Assembly (NCBI RefSeq): GCF_035083965.1
Contig: NC_089723.1
Location: 1,240,001-1,304,000 of the forward strand
Direction: 5' to 3'
Length of the DNA: 64,000 nt
DNA from: Branchiostoma lanceolatum
Lineage: Eukaryota; Chordata; Leptocardii; Amphioxiformes; Branchiostomatidae
A model generated the notes under the pieces. It worked only from the letters and a program-made list of their open reading frames with translations. It did not search any database and was not told where the DNA came from. Both the position numbers and the translations under genes were made by a program. Of the stretch, positions 37,801 through 50,700 are shown in pieces (the stretch's first letter is position 1; every line of letters starts with the position of its first letter).

Positions 37801-40800
37801 CACAGCTGCAGGCGGAAGTTCACCAGGTTTCCCACAATGCCAGCACGGAAGTGACGCAGTACGTGTCGATGCTGGAGAAGAGGGAGGTCGAATTAGAGGT
37901 GAGGCAAAAATGGACGGTAATGGACAAAAAACCTGCTCTTGGCACGACCTCTTGTTAAGAATTTTATTCGACACATGATATGGCCTAGACTGAAACAAAC
38001 TCGATGGTGTTAAAGAGGAACTGTCGCCAACATTTAGACGTAGTAGGCATATCACTGTCTACTTTTACAACGTGAAACTTGGAAGAAATCATTCGTCAAA
38101 TAAGTATTGGTTCTAACTGTAACAACCAACCAATCTTCGAGCAGATCTTCTGGTGGCAAAACAGTATCCACTGGCCAGCGGAAGACCTACTTGGAGATTA
38201 ACCATCAACTTTGTCATCACATGTTATTACGTTGATGAAGGTTAGACATTCCAGGTAATAAGATACGCCAAAAAATTGTTACCCAAGCAACTGGATAGAA
38301 TTTCGAAATTTTGTCTAATTCCATCCAGTTGCTTGAGTAACTGTTTTTGGCGTATCACATGTTATTGTTAGTCAGCTTTCCCTACCATAACCTATGGGCT
38401 GCAGCTAACCACCCCCTTATGCTAGCACCATTTGCCTACTGACATGTTGTGTCCCCATACAGACTCTACACCACAGTCTGCAGGAACAGCGGGAGGAGTA
38501 CGAGAAGCTGATGCACATGAAGCTGGACCTGGAGCTGGCGCTGAAGCACCACGGACTGGACTACACCACCATACAATACGAGTCAGTTATGATCATGGTC
38601 ATCTTCTTTTCTTGGCTTTCCATCCTTTTTATGGGGCAAAAATGATTCAGGAACAATGAGTGAGTGAGTGAGTGAGTGAGTGAGTGAGTGAGTGAGTGAG
38701 TGAGTGAGTGTGTAAGTGTGAGTGAGTGTTGAGTGAGTGAGTAAATGGGTGAGTGAGTGAGTGAGTGAGCGAGCGAGGTGTGAGTGAGAGCGAGTGAATC
38801 AGTGAGGAGTGAGTGAGTGAGTGAGTGTGAATGAGTGAGTGAGTGAGTGAGTGAGTGAGTGAGTGAGTGAGTGAGTGAGTGAGTGACGGTTCTCATACAG
38901 ATAAGCAATATACTGCAGCATGTAGTGTGAAAACATATTTGTTTAGTGGGGACAGGATCAAACTTTCGACTTAATTCAATTCAATTCAATACAAATTTCA
39001 TTTATTGATGAATCAGTTATGCGAAAGAAGACAGCAGGCATGTCAGTAAATTTGAGCAATTTTTGTATTGGATCAAAACTTTATTAATCAAATCAAATGT
39101 GTAAAAAACTTTTTCTCTCTTTGTTTGTTTTCCAGTGTGCACGACTGGTCCCCGTCCCACCACCACAGATCCTCCACGCCGAAGGGCACGCCGATCCGCC
39201 GCCGCCCCCTCCGTGACATGGACCATTCCAACAAGAAGCGGAAAACCGAGCACCCCTCGTCTGCAGATGGTTCCTTCCTGGCCGATGAAGCTGCTTATGT
39301 CTCTGCTGAAGGCGGTGGTTCTGCCAGCTTCGCTACTGGTGAGGGGCGCGCTAGGCAAGATCTAACAAACCGCTATGCTGCTAATAATGCGGGGCTATCC
39401 CAGAGTTTCGGAGATCAGGGTTTTGGAACCCAGGGGTTTGGAACCCAGGGTTTTGGAACCCAGGGTTTAGGAACCCAGGGTTTCGAATTCCGGCCAAGCC
39501 CTGTTGGTGTGGGTGTTAGTGGTGTGGGTCTTGCTGCAGACACCCATGCGGGTCCAGCTACTGCTGCAGGTACATACCAAGGTTTGAGAACCCAGGCTAG
39601 CCCTGCAAGCATGAGTGTGAGCGTTGGTGATGTGGGTCATGCTACCGCAACCCATGCGGTTTCTGCTGCAGATGCATACCATGTTTTGATAACCCACGCT
39701 GGTCCTGCTGGCGTGGGTGTGGGTGTTAGTGGTGTGGGTCATGCGACAGAGACCCATGCGGGTTCTGCTGCTCCCGCTTTCCCCCAGGGATTGGTGACCC
39801 ATGTTGGTCCAGCTGGTATGGGTCATGCTGCAGAAACCCATGCGGGTTTTGTTTCAGGCGCAGCTTCATTCCAAGCAGCTGGTGCCCGTCATGCAATGCA
39901 AACCCATGCGATGCAAACCCATGCTACGCAGACTCATGAAATGCAAACCCATGCAATGCAAACCCATGCTACGCAGACCCATGCAATGCAAACCCATGCT
40001 ACGCAGACCCATGCGGGTTATACTATCCCTACAGGCCAACCACAGACCCGTACCCCCCATGCCGATGTTGACGGTGCAAGCGCGGTTCTTGGCTCTCATG
40101 CCGAGGGTCGTGCTGGTTTCCCCGCGGCTGGGTCGGTGGGCCTATACCAGGCTGGCAACATCGGCCTCCCTCCTTCCTATCAGCCTGTAGTGTCCCCCGT
40201 CTCGGCCTCTGTTGCTGCTGCAGTCCCAGCTCCTGCGCTTGTTTTGTTGCCTTCTGGGGAATATGTGGTGGTGGACTCGAGCTCTGGTGGTGCGAGCACT
40301 TCTCTTCGTGGTACCACTACCACCGTCGTCACTAGTTTCACTGCTGCCACTAGTGCCCTTGCCGTTACTAGTGCCATTACTGCCACTAGTACCCTTGCAG
40401 TTACTAGTTCTGCGGTAGTCACCAGTATCCCTACAGTTTCTTCGCTTGCTGCCGCTCAAGTTGGAACTACTGTTACATCTAATTCATCCTCTTCTCTTGG
40501 TCCTTCGGCGAAAGCTATAATGGTAGCAGCACCTGAACTTCCTGGTCCAGAACGCTTGCTTCTTCCTTCTGGTGAATATGTGGTGGTGAATTCTACTGAT
40601 AAACGCACCACTCTTGCCGGCAGTATCAGTACCACTGTTGTCACCGGCGCTACTTCTACTGCACCTTCCCTCGTGATGGCTGACGTTGAAAAAGTCTCCG
40701 TTTCAGAGCTTGTCGGTCCAAAGCGTGTTCTGCTACCCTCCGGGGAATATGTTGTGGCGGATTCTAGAGGTGGGAGTACGCATCTCTCTAGCGGCTACCG

Positions 40801-43800
40801 CACCACCGTTACACCCGGAACTTCTTCTACTGTTTCTGTCTCTAATGTGGGTGAAGTTGAAAAGGTGGTGGAATCTGAAGTTGTTGGTCCAAAACGAGTG
40901 CTCTTGCCCTCCGGTGAATACGTAGGGGTGGATTCTACTGGTAAAAGTAGCACTTTCGTTACTACCACTACTGCTGGTAACGGTACCATTGGCAAAGTGA
41001 CTCATGTTGGTGGTACTGCTACCATTGATGAAGTGACCCATGCTGCGGCTGGTACTGGTACCATTGGTGGAGTGACTCCTGTTGCTGGTGGTACTGGTAC
41101 CATTGATGAAGTGACTCCTGTTGCTGGTGGTACTGCTACTATTGGTGAAGATACTCCTGTTGCTGGTGGTACCGCTACCATTGGCGGAGTGACCCCTGTT
41201 GCTGGTGGTACCGTTACCATTGGCGGAGTGACTCCTGTTCCTGGTGGTACTGGTACCATTGGTGGAGTGACTCCTGTTGCTGGTGGTGCCGGTACCATTG
41301 GCGGAGTGACCCCTGTTGCTGGTGGTACCATCGGTGGAGTGACCTCTGTTGCTGGTGGTACTGGTACCATTGGTGAAGGTACTCCTGTTGCCGGTGGTAC
41401 CGTTACCACCGGTGGAGTGATTCATGTTCATGCATGTGATACTGACACCATTGGTGGAGTGACTCCTGTTGCTGGTGGTACCGGTACTATTGGCGGAGTG
41501 ACTCCTGTTGCTGGTGGTACCGGTACCATTGGCGGAGTGACTCCTGTTGCTGGTGGTACCGGTACTATTGGCGGAGTGACTCCTGTTCCTGGTGGTACTG
41601 GTACCATTGGTGGAGGGACTTCTGTTGGTAATGGCACTAGTACCACTGTTGGAGTGACTCCTGGCACTGGTACCACTGCCGTTTTGACTTCTGTAGTCTC
41701 CGGTACTGGTACCATTAGTGGTGTTACTGCAGTTGGTGTTGGTACTGGCACCACTGTTGAATCCGTAACTCTCGTGGAAAAAGTGGGAAATGCGCCTGGG
41801 CTGAGTGGTCCGGAGCGCATAATCACCCCATCTGGAGAATACATAATGTCTTATCCAGATGGAAGTGCTGATGTCATTGACAGTGCCAGTACCACTGTAG
41901 TTTCCGCTAGGGGTGTGGGTGAAACAACAGCTGTAGGATACTCGGCTGTAGCTGATACTAACATGGAAACTGCCATTGCCACCAGTACTACTTACAGTAC
42001 AACTGTAGCATCAGCAACCACCTTGGGGGAAACGGTGAAGGTCTCTGGCTCAGTTAATCCAGAGGAGGTGAGAACCGTGGTGTCCGCTAACTCTGCTGAA
42101 TCCCGTGACGTAATGCCTTCCCCTCACTTTGACGAGCCCGACACTCCCTTCCACAAAGGCGCCCCTGATCTTGCGCTTTCTGCCTCAGCTTCAAACGCCG
42201 TGCAGTCCCACAAAACCCCGCAAGCTGGCACTGTTGTCTCTGGCTCTGCTACACATGGAGGCAACACAGCAACATTTCGCATTGGTGAAAGCTATGGTGT
42301 CGTCACGAACGTCGTGCAGTCCCCCCGAACTCCGCAAGCTGGCACTGCTGTCCCTGGCCCTGCTACCCGTGAAAGCAGCACAGCAACATCTCGCATTGGT
42401 GAAGGCTGTGGTGTCGTCTCGAGCGTGATGACTGCCTCTGGTGAGTACGTAATGGCTGCAGAAGGCAAAGAAGGTGAAACAACAAGCAGCCAGGGCGCAG
42501 CTGTAGGAGGGGGAGCTGCCGCAGACGGAACCAAATTCGCTGTTGCTGCAGTTACAACAGTAGCCGGTGCAGGAGTGCAGCAGGGCTTCAATGGTGGTAA
42601 GCAGGGTACTTATAGTGAGATAGTGACAGGCCATAGCTTGCTTGAAGCACAACAGGTTAGCGACGTGTTGTCCGCTGATGACACTGAACCTACTGTTGAA
42701 TGCATGTCGAGCCTATCAAACGCGCCTGGTGCTACTCAGAGCATAAGCAATACAATCAACGCTCATAAAGTCATGGAAAAGAAACGCGAAACTCCTTTCG
42801 CTGGCGCTGATGACACAACAGCTCCTGGTGGTGACCAAGCAGACGCTGCCGCGGGTGTTACAGACTCGGAGCTTGCGGGTGAGTCCTTCAGCAGCACAGT
42901 CGCTGTTGCTGGTAGCTATGTTGATGTTGACGGCAGCATAAACGCGCCTGTTGTAAGTGCTTTCATTGAGGAATATGTAAGTGGGGAGCCTTCGGTGTTA
43001 CTAGAAGGTGCTTGTTATCAGGGCGTTAGCTTGGACAGGGCTGTCCAAGCGGCCACTGCATGTGTTCATCTCGCTGCTGTGGCTAAAGCTGGGGTCAGCA
43101 GCTTCATTGTCAGGTCTGATAACGAGAACCCCAACAGCGCGCACGGCATTGGCTACATCGCCAGGCCTGTGGACGGGGTACCAGACAGCGCGAACGGCAT
43201 TGGCGACGTCGTCACGCTTTATACAGAGAACCCCGACAGTGCGCACGACATTGGCGACATCGTCAGGCCTGAGGACGAGGTGCCAGACAGCGCGTACGGC
43301 ACTGGCGACATTGTCAGGCCTGGGGACGAGGTACCAGACAGCGCGAACGGCATTGACGACATCGCCAGGCCTGAGGACGAGGTGCCAGACAGCGCGTATG
43401 GCATTGGCGACATCGCCAGGCCTGAGGACGAGGTACCAGACAGTGCGTACGTCACTGGCGACATCGTCAGATCTGATGCAGATAACTTTGACAGCGCGTA
43501 CAGTATTAGCGACATCGTCAGATCGGATGAAGAGACCCCCAACAGCGCTCACGGCATTGGCGACATCGCCAGGCCTGGGGACGAGATACTAGACAGTGCG
43601 TACGGCATTGGCGACATCGCCAGACCTGGGGACGAGGTACTAGACAGTGCGTATGGCATTGGCGACTTCGTCAGGCCTGGGGACGAGGTACCAGACAGCG
43701 CACACGGCATTGACGACTTCGTCAGATCGGATGACGAGGTACCAGACAGCGTGCACGGCATTGGCGACATCGTCAGGCCTGGGAATGAGGTACTAGACAG

Positions 43801-44758
43801 TGCGTACGGTCATGGCGACTTCGTCAGGCCTGGGGACGAGATACCAGACAGCGCGCATGGCATTGGCAACATCGACAGACCTGGGGACGAGATGCCAGAC
43901 TGTGCGTACGGCATTGGCGACATCGTCAGACCTGGGGACGAGGTACCAGACAGCGCGAACGGCATTGGCGACATCGCCAGGCCTGAGGACGAGGTGCCAG
44001 ACAGCGCGTATGGCATTGGCGACATCGCCAGGCCTAAGGACGAGGTACCAGACAGTGCGTACGGCACTGGCGACAACGTCAGATCTGATGCAGATAACTT
44101 TGACAGCGGGCACGGTATTAGCGACATCGTCAGATCGGATGACGAGATACCCGACAGCGCGCACGGTATTAGCGACGACGTTATGCCTGAGGACAAGAAC
44201 TCCGACAGCGCGTACGGCATTGGCGACGTCGTCAGGCTTGAGGACCAGGTACCCGACAGTGCGCACGACATTGGCGACTTCACCAGGCCTGTGGACGAGG
44301 TACCCGACAGCGCGTACGGCATTGGTGACATCGTCAGGCCTGAGGACGAGGTACCAGACAGCGCGCACGGTATTGGTGACGACGAACCATCCACAAAGAT
44401 TAACGATGCCCCAAAGAAAATGGACGTCACAGAACTCACCCAATCTGCACCATCCCCTGCGTCGGGCGTGGCAGTGACTTTATCCGAGGTCTCAACCGAC
44501 GCCACGTCTAGGCCACTCGCCGTAGCTACGTCAACTTACGTAATAGAGACGGAAACTGTTGTCCCAGGGACATTCAAGACTGTTGGCAGCGAAGTGTACA
44601 GTTTAAACGCAATTGTCCCTACCGATGATGAAGACGACCTCATGGAGCGAACAGAGAACAGATTTTCTGATTCAAGCATTGCCTCTGGCATTTCCTATGA
44701 ATTATCACCACCTGATAGTGGGACCATATCTATTGGTAACTCTGAATACGTAAAATAA
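25810..44758 (+). CDS. Same gene, long KASH-less isoform ending in a giant repeat exon
   Basis: If the phase-1 donor at 39338|39339 is not used, exon 9 reads on without interruption to a stop at 44758. The product would be 2,268 aa (6,807 nt), with AATAAA about 130 nt later. The extra 1,800 residues hold GTQGF repeats, an A-x-Q-T-H pentapeptide array, six SGEY motifs, a 13-14-residue TIGGVTPVAGG array and 25 copies of a 17-residue RPEDEVPDSAYGIGDIV unit. The SGEY motifs match those in exon 10, which supports the stretch as genuine coding sequence of this gene. The form keeps rod and KKRK signal but has no membrane anchor. It could be an alternative 3' terminal exon, or part of a still longer transcript through internal phase-1 donors (42440, 42878, about 44730). 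Confidence 0.65.
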
Positions 44759-47700
44759 CTTTGCAAATGCTTGAATGGCGGAGTAAGCTTTCAACAACAG
44801 TACGTAGTTAAGGTACGCTGAAAGTATGGCCATCTTTCCTAAGCTTTTGAAATAATGCTGATATGCAATGCATATGCTTTGGTGTAAATAAATACACGTG
44901 CATTTTAATTCAAGTGGTGTCTTGTCTGTATACGTAGGAAGATATGGTAATAAAGCATATACTAGTGTTTGTACTTTTTCAACATGTCATATGATAAGAA
45001 TGTTAATTGATTTAGACTTTTAACTGTTATTAGAGTTGTGTGGGCATTGAAAAACATGTAAGTAAAAGTTAAATATAGGAACTGTAACAGCAATTTACTT
45101 TTTCTACTTTCTCGCAGAATCCGGAGGACACTCAGGATGCGTCATCTCCGAGAGTTACACCATCGATGAGAGCACGTCACGACGGCAGACGAGGCTCGGT
45201 CAGACGAACGGGACAGCGGGAGGTGGCGGCGACGGTCAGCTGGCGATGGCGGAAACTCGTGCCGTGGACGCCCCCGGGCTTTCTGGCCCGAGACGAATTC
45301 TGACAGCGTCCGGGGAGTACGTCGTGGCGTCCGCCACATCCACGGTCCGTCACAGCGGGGAGGCAGGAGACACGGCAATGGGGATGACATTCGATCAGAC
45401 GACTACGGTACGAGACGAGGACCGACCGGGTCTCTCTGGCCCGAAACGCGTTCTTACCGCATCAGGAGAGTTTGTGATGGAAGACCAGACAACAACTACA
45501 ACAGTCACTACCGAGGACCGCTCCGGTCTCTCTGGCCCGAAGCGCGTACTGACCGCATCAGGAGAGTACGCCGTAGTCACATCATCTTCAGAAGATCAGA
45601 CAACAACTTCAACGGTCACGACCGAGGACCGGCCCGGGCTTTCCGGCCCGAAACGCATCCTTACCTCATCTGGAGAGTACGTAGTGATATCGTCGGAAGA
45701 CCAGACAACAACTACAACGGTCACAACCGAGGACCGGCCTGGGCTTTCTGGCCCGAAACGCGTCCTGACCGCATCCGGAGAGTACGTAGTGATGTCATCG
45801 GAAGACCAGACGACTACAACAACGTCCGTCCAAGCGGAGGACCGCCCTGGTCTCTCTGGCCCGAAGCGCGTCCTGACCGCTTCCGGAGAGTATGTTGTAG
45901 AAGACCAAACAACAACTGCGACCGTCACAACTGAAGACCGTTCCGGTCTTTCCGGCCCGAAACGCGTCTTGACGGCGTCAGGGGAGTACGTGGTGGTGAC
46001 TTCGTCTTCAGAACACCAGACAACGACTACAACCAAAGGCGGCGTGAGCACTGAACAAGTGAAACGCGTGGCTGGCGCTCGTGAGGCCGGGACAGGAGGC
46101 TATCTGGGGACGGATGACGTCGACGGCACCAGAGTGACGTCGGGCGGGTACGTTGCTGAGTCGTCCACTGAACAGCGCGTGCGCGAGGGTGGTGAAGGGA
46201 CCCAGAAGTACTCGATGGGCGTCACGGAGACAACTACAACAAAGAAACGCCGATCGAAAGGAGGCAAGGGCCACGCAGAAGGTTCTACGACATCCTACAG
46301 TTTACACCAGGAAACACAGACGGTTAGTCTTCTCCATCTGTTAATTTTATATGATGAACAGTGCCATGCTCGTCAGAAGACTTTTAAGATTGTGGTTGCC
46401 AGTTATCCCGATTAGTATACTTTAGATTGTATTATTGTTGGGAGGTGGTAAAAAGCAAATGCCTTCTAAAGAAGTTGCGAACATATCACAAATATTTCAC
46501 TTCCAGAAGCACCTGAAGGTAGACGGCAGTCGTGACGAAGTGGATTATAAACAGGACAAGAAAGTGGGCGTGCTTGGGCATGCGCAGTTGGATGTGACAA
46601 ACTGGAGTTCCGTTAGTCCTGTTTTTAACGAAAAAGTGGTACATCTGTCGTGTTTTTTAGCCTCAATTTGGATGGTAGAATAGATGGTATTGATCAAACT
46701 CTAATGGACGTGGATTATCTGTAACTGAACGCCTGTCACTTTTTTTAAACCTCGCGAGTTTTTTCAAATTATCAGTTTTGCCTTTTATAGTTGCCACAAA
46801 TCTAATGTCGTATCTTCATTAGACTGGTGACTTGGAAACACATGGCCGATCGACCGATGACGTATACGTAGCACCTAGTGCCGTAGCAACAACAGCTGTT
46901 GCAACTGCCGATATCAGTGAAAAAGTGGAGGGCAAAATAAGCATGGAAGATAGCGGTGTATCTGTGACAATAAAGACTGACAGGAACGCACATAGGGAGA
47001 ACAGTCAAGAGGAGACCGTCGTCACAACGCACTATCTGGGGGTACAGATTTTCTAGTGGGCGCTTTTTAGGGTCTTTTTTATAAGGCGCTGGGCGACAGA
47101 GGTGCATGTGGACCGTATGGTATGCCCATGCATTCCATCCTAGCATGTTTCTTTCTTTCCCTTTGGAAGAGAGGGCCGCTCCTGTAAGCTGCGAGACTAC
47201 AATGGTGGCAAATGCGCACGGTTATAGAGAGTTTTATTTGCAAGTTCTTGCCCGAGGGCTAATTGCAACATGAAACAATGCATAGAAAAGGTAAACAGAT
47301 AGTGCGAGTTAATAATGCTGACAAGTGGAACAAATGACTATTCTTAGAACTACTACGGAATACAATCTACGCTTTTTGGTTTTGACTTCTTTTTGGAAAC
47401 ACATACACGACGCGGCTGACATTAAATAACCTTCCTCCTTACTTAACTATTATAGAATGAACCCCTGGTGAAAGAGGATTTTGAGGAGAGAGGCATGTCT
47501 GGTCGAGAAAACGCACAGGACAAGACAACAACAGAAGCAACTTCGTTTTCCGGTAACACCCAGATGGGCGTACATATGTGGGGGAAGTTTCCCACCACGC
47601 AAGCACAGACGGTAATTTAATCCCTAATACCGTTCCGCTGAATGGTGAGCTAGGAACGAGGAGCCTCGACCTGGGGTTATGCTGTCATTGGTTCTCAAAT

Positions 47701-50700
47701 TTTCTTCGGCTTTTATGGTGGCACATGGATGAGGGATTGGTGTGGTTGTCTACACCGAGTATCGGTATTGAGGTTTTTCGCACGATTTAGTGTATGACGA
47801 TATTTGAGGCTGGTATACACACTAGTTACACTATTTTTCAAATTTTCTTAGCTCTGATGGTGGCACATGAATGAGGGATTGGTATGATTGTCTACATATC
47901 GGTGAAAATATCGGTATTGAGGTTTTTCGCACGATTTAGTGTATGACGATATTTGAGGCTGGTATACACACTAGTTACACTATTTTTCAAATTTTCTTAG
48001 CTCTGATGGTGGCACATGAATGAGGGATTGGTATGATTGTCTACATATCGGTGAAAATATCGGTATTGAGGTTTTTCGCACGATTTAGTGTATGACGATA
48101 TGTGAGGCTGATAAACACAGTGGTGGCGGCAAGTTTGACCAGTGTAAGGGAAAGGCATACATGACAAAGTGGTGAACGAACCTGCGCATAATTAGTGAGC
48201 GGGAAAAGGCGAGTTTACTCAAGAGACCATGGAAACGTTATTGTGAGTGAACATTTTATTTGTAGTGCAAGAACACCGTTGCTACGGTCGTATCCTCGAC
48301 TTCGTCCACGAAGCCATGTAGGAAAGGGGCTTCAGACACCGTCATCGGGATATCTGAATCCGGCGTCAATGTGACAACATCCGGCTCCAGCACCAGCTCT
48401 TCCGGATCCGGTCTCAGCCCTTCCGAATCCGGTCTCAGCCCTTCCGGATCCGGTCTCATCCCTTCCGGATTCGGTCTCAGCCTTTCCGGATCCGGTCCCA
48501 GCCCTTTCGGATCCGATTCTAGCTCTTCCGGATCCGATTCCAACTCTTCCAGTACTAAACCGCAAATCCTGTCGAAGACCAACAATACTAGCACTCTGCT
48601 GAATTCACAGCTGGCGGTGCATCTTTGGGGTCGACGTTTTTCCATGAAAAGTTCACCATCGGTAAAAATATCAATTGAATACATTGTGCACATGTGGAAT
48701 GGTTGACCATGGTGGTGACCTGTCTTTTGCAGTGTAAGTAGATGCCTGCAGCATACTGGGTTTCCTGTTACACATGCTAAGTTGTAATGGTGGCTCGGTT
48801 CCAGGTTTCTTCTTTGCAATAGTTTGCAAGTTGCAGTAGTGTTTAATTTATTCCAGGATGACTGTGAACCAAATAAATAGTTGTTAAAAGGGTAACACAT
48901 TTTGCAGAAATCTGTGCCTTTCTTCTTGCTTTCGACGACGCCGTGGCTTTCCTTTTACCATAGAGGCAGTTTTAATACCACCGTGTGAGGGAACAAACTG
49001 CACCAAAGTAGCGTACACTTGCTGGCTCCTAGCACGACAGCCTGAACACTTCAATTTTGCTAAATGTGTTTCTTTAATAGAAATTTTACTTTACCTTCAG
49101 GAAAGACAAACCTTGTCGGACATAAAGGCAGAGGGAGCGCCGTTGGGAGGGCCGTCTGGTGGAGACAGTCATTCCGTTACAACCGTAACATCAAGCTCTA
49201 CCTCAACAGAACTCACTAGCGCCGATGGTGCAGAAACACATCCTGTCCACACCACCAGTACATTCTCAACAGACAATACAGCAGAGGTATCACATATATA
49301 CTGACTGGACATTTTTATACATTACTCTGAATTTTGCCTCAGCTTTCAGTAACTCAACCTCTGCCCTAGCCAATCTTCCTTCTATAAGGTCCAACAAGAA
49401 AAAACGTAGCGGTGCAATACAGTGGAGGTGCCACACAAAATACTGATTGAACATTTTATACACTTGCTTGAATTCTCAGAAACTCAACTTCTGCCGTAGC
49501 CAGTCTTCCTTCTATAAGTTCCAACCGGAAAACAAGGTGTCGCTTTGCCTTGGCTTGGGATTTTAAAGAGCATTACTTCAGGTCATGTACCTCACATGAC
49601 ATTTGGTGCGTCTTTGTGGTGCCATGGAAATGATTATGGTTGCAAATAGATGCTTATTGTAATTTGCTTCCTCCTTACAGTTTTACATACATCGTTGTGG
49701 TATCAGACGGAATTGCTGTTTTCAGGTTCAAGAATCGCTGGGTGCCTCTCCCACAAAATCCGATTGGTGGCGCTTTTTCGGGCGACAGTCAACAGTCAAG
49801 ACTACCGGACTGAACTCCCCGTCAGTGCAGTCAGTGACGTCACAACGCGCGTCCGGGTTTCAGCAACTGGAGTCCAACTTTTGGGGCAAGTCCCTCGGAC
49901 GGGAGAGCACGCTGACGGTAAACTTGGTCTGTTTCACTCTTGGGTGCCGCCATGTTGGTTTCTGACGTCATTGGTCGGCCATCTTGTATTAAGGTCTGAT
50001 TGACATGCTTCCCACGTATCCCACTCTCTCGTGGACCCGTATTGCCTATATGATTCCTTGGATTTGTTATGGAAAAGTGGAGCTTTGCTTTGCTGCTTTT
50101 TTTTTAGTTGAAGGAGTAGATGTTAGCCCGCAAGATTCTCATCGCTCCTTCTGGTGGTGATGGTTCCCACATTGCCTCGGTGAATCTGCTGGGAAGTTTC
50201 TGCTGACGCGAAAAGGACCAGGGTTGCAAATGGTGCTACTTCCTTTTATCCCTTAGGAACTTGCCATGGGGAAATGTACTTCACCAAACTTTGGTGATTC
50301 TTAGTTGAATGTATGCTTATCCATACGAATCTTCTTCCATGTCACTCCTATGTCACTTAACAAAACTATTACCTTCAGCAGAGTCCGACCGACACTACTG
50401 AGCCCACAGTCAAGTCGAGCTGGTGGAGCCGTCTGTTGGGCGGGACCAGAGCAGCCGCCGCCTCCACTGCTGCCTCAATACACGCACAACAAACCGGGGC
50501 AAGCATCTACAATGAGGTGTTCATGATCGTTTCACCCCTCAGTTTTCTCCAGTTTTAATGATAGGACTCGCTTGTTGGTAGCTAACTGCTGCTATGTGGT
50601 GCTGAATATCTCTCCGGTGAATAAAGGTACCAGAGACAGCAGGACAACAGCAATACTTCTTTAATCTGCGCTACTGTCAGTCTGGTGAAAAAATAAGAAA

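Noticed and set aside
38561-38908. Minus-strand 115-codon frame rich in SLTH
   Set aside because: Pure product of the (TGAG)n microsatellite.
43120-44390. Regular 51-bp repeats resembling a CRISPR array
   Set aside because: No unique spacers between units, the reading frame is unbroken, and the DNA is from an animal gene.
40733-44505. Several long minus-strand and alternative plus frames (for example 40733-41431, 43810-44505)
   Set aside because: They lie inside coding minisatellites whose unit length is a multiple of three, so all frames tend to be open. Only the main plus frame carries the SGEY motifs shared with exon 10.
38463-45130. Direct splicing of exon 8 to exon 10 in the filament gene
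   Set aside because: Exon 8 ends with two codon bases and exon 10 starts with two, which shifts frame and meets TGA within about 50 nt. A piece of exon 9 ending in phase 1 is required.
48256-48900. 214-codon open frame on the minus strand
   Set aside because: It is the reverse of exon 14's 21-bp coding repeat. Repeat period keeps several frames open. The plus frame has matching splice phases and continues the gene; the minus frame has no family similarity.
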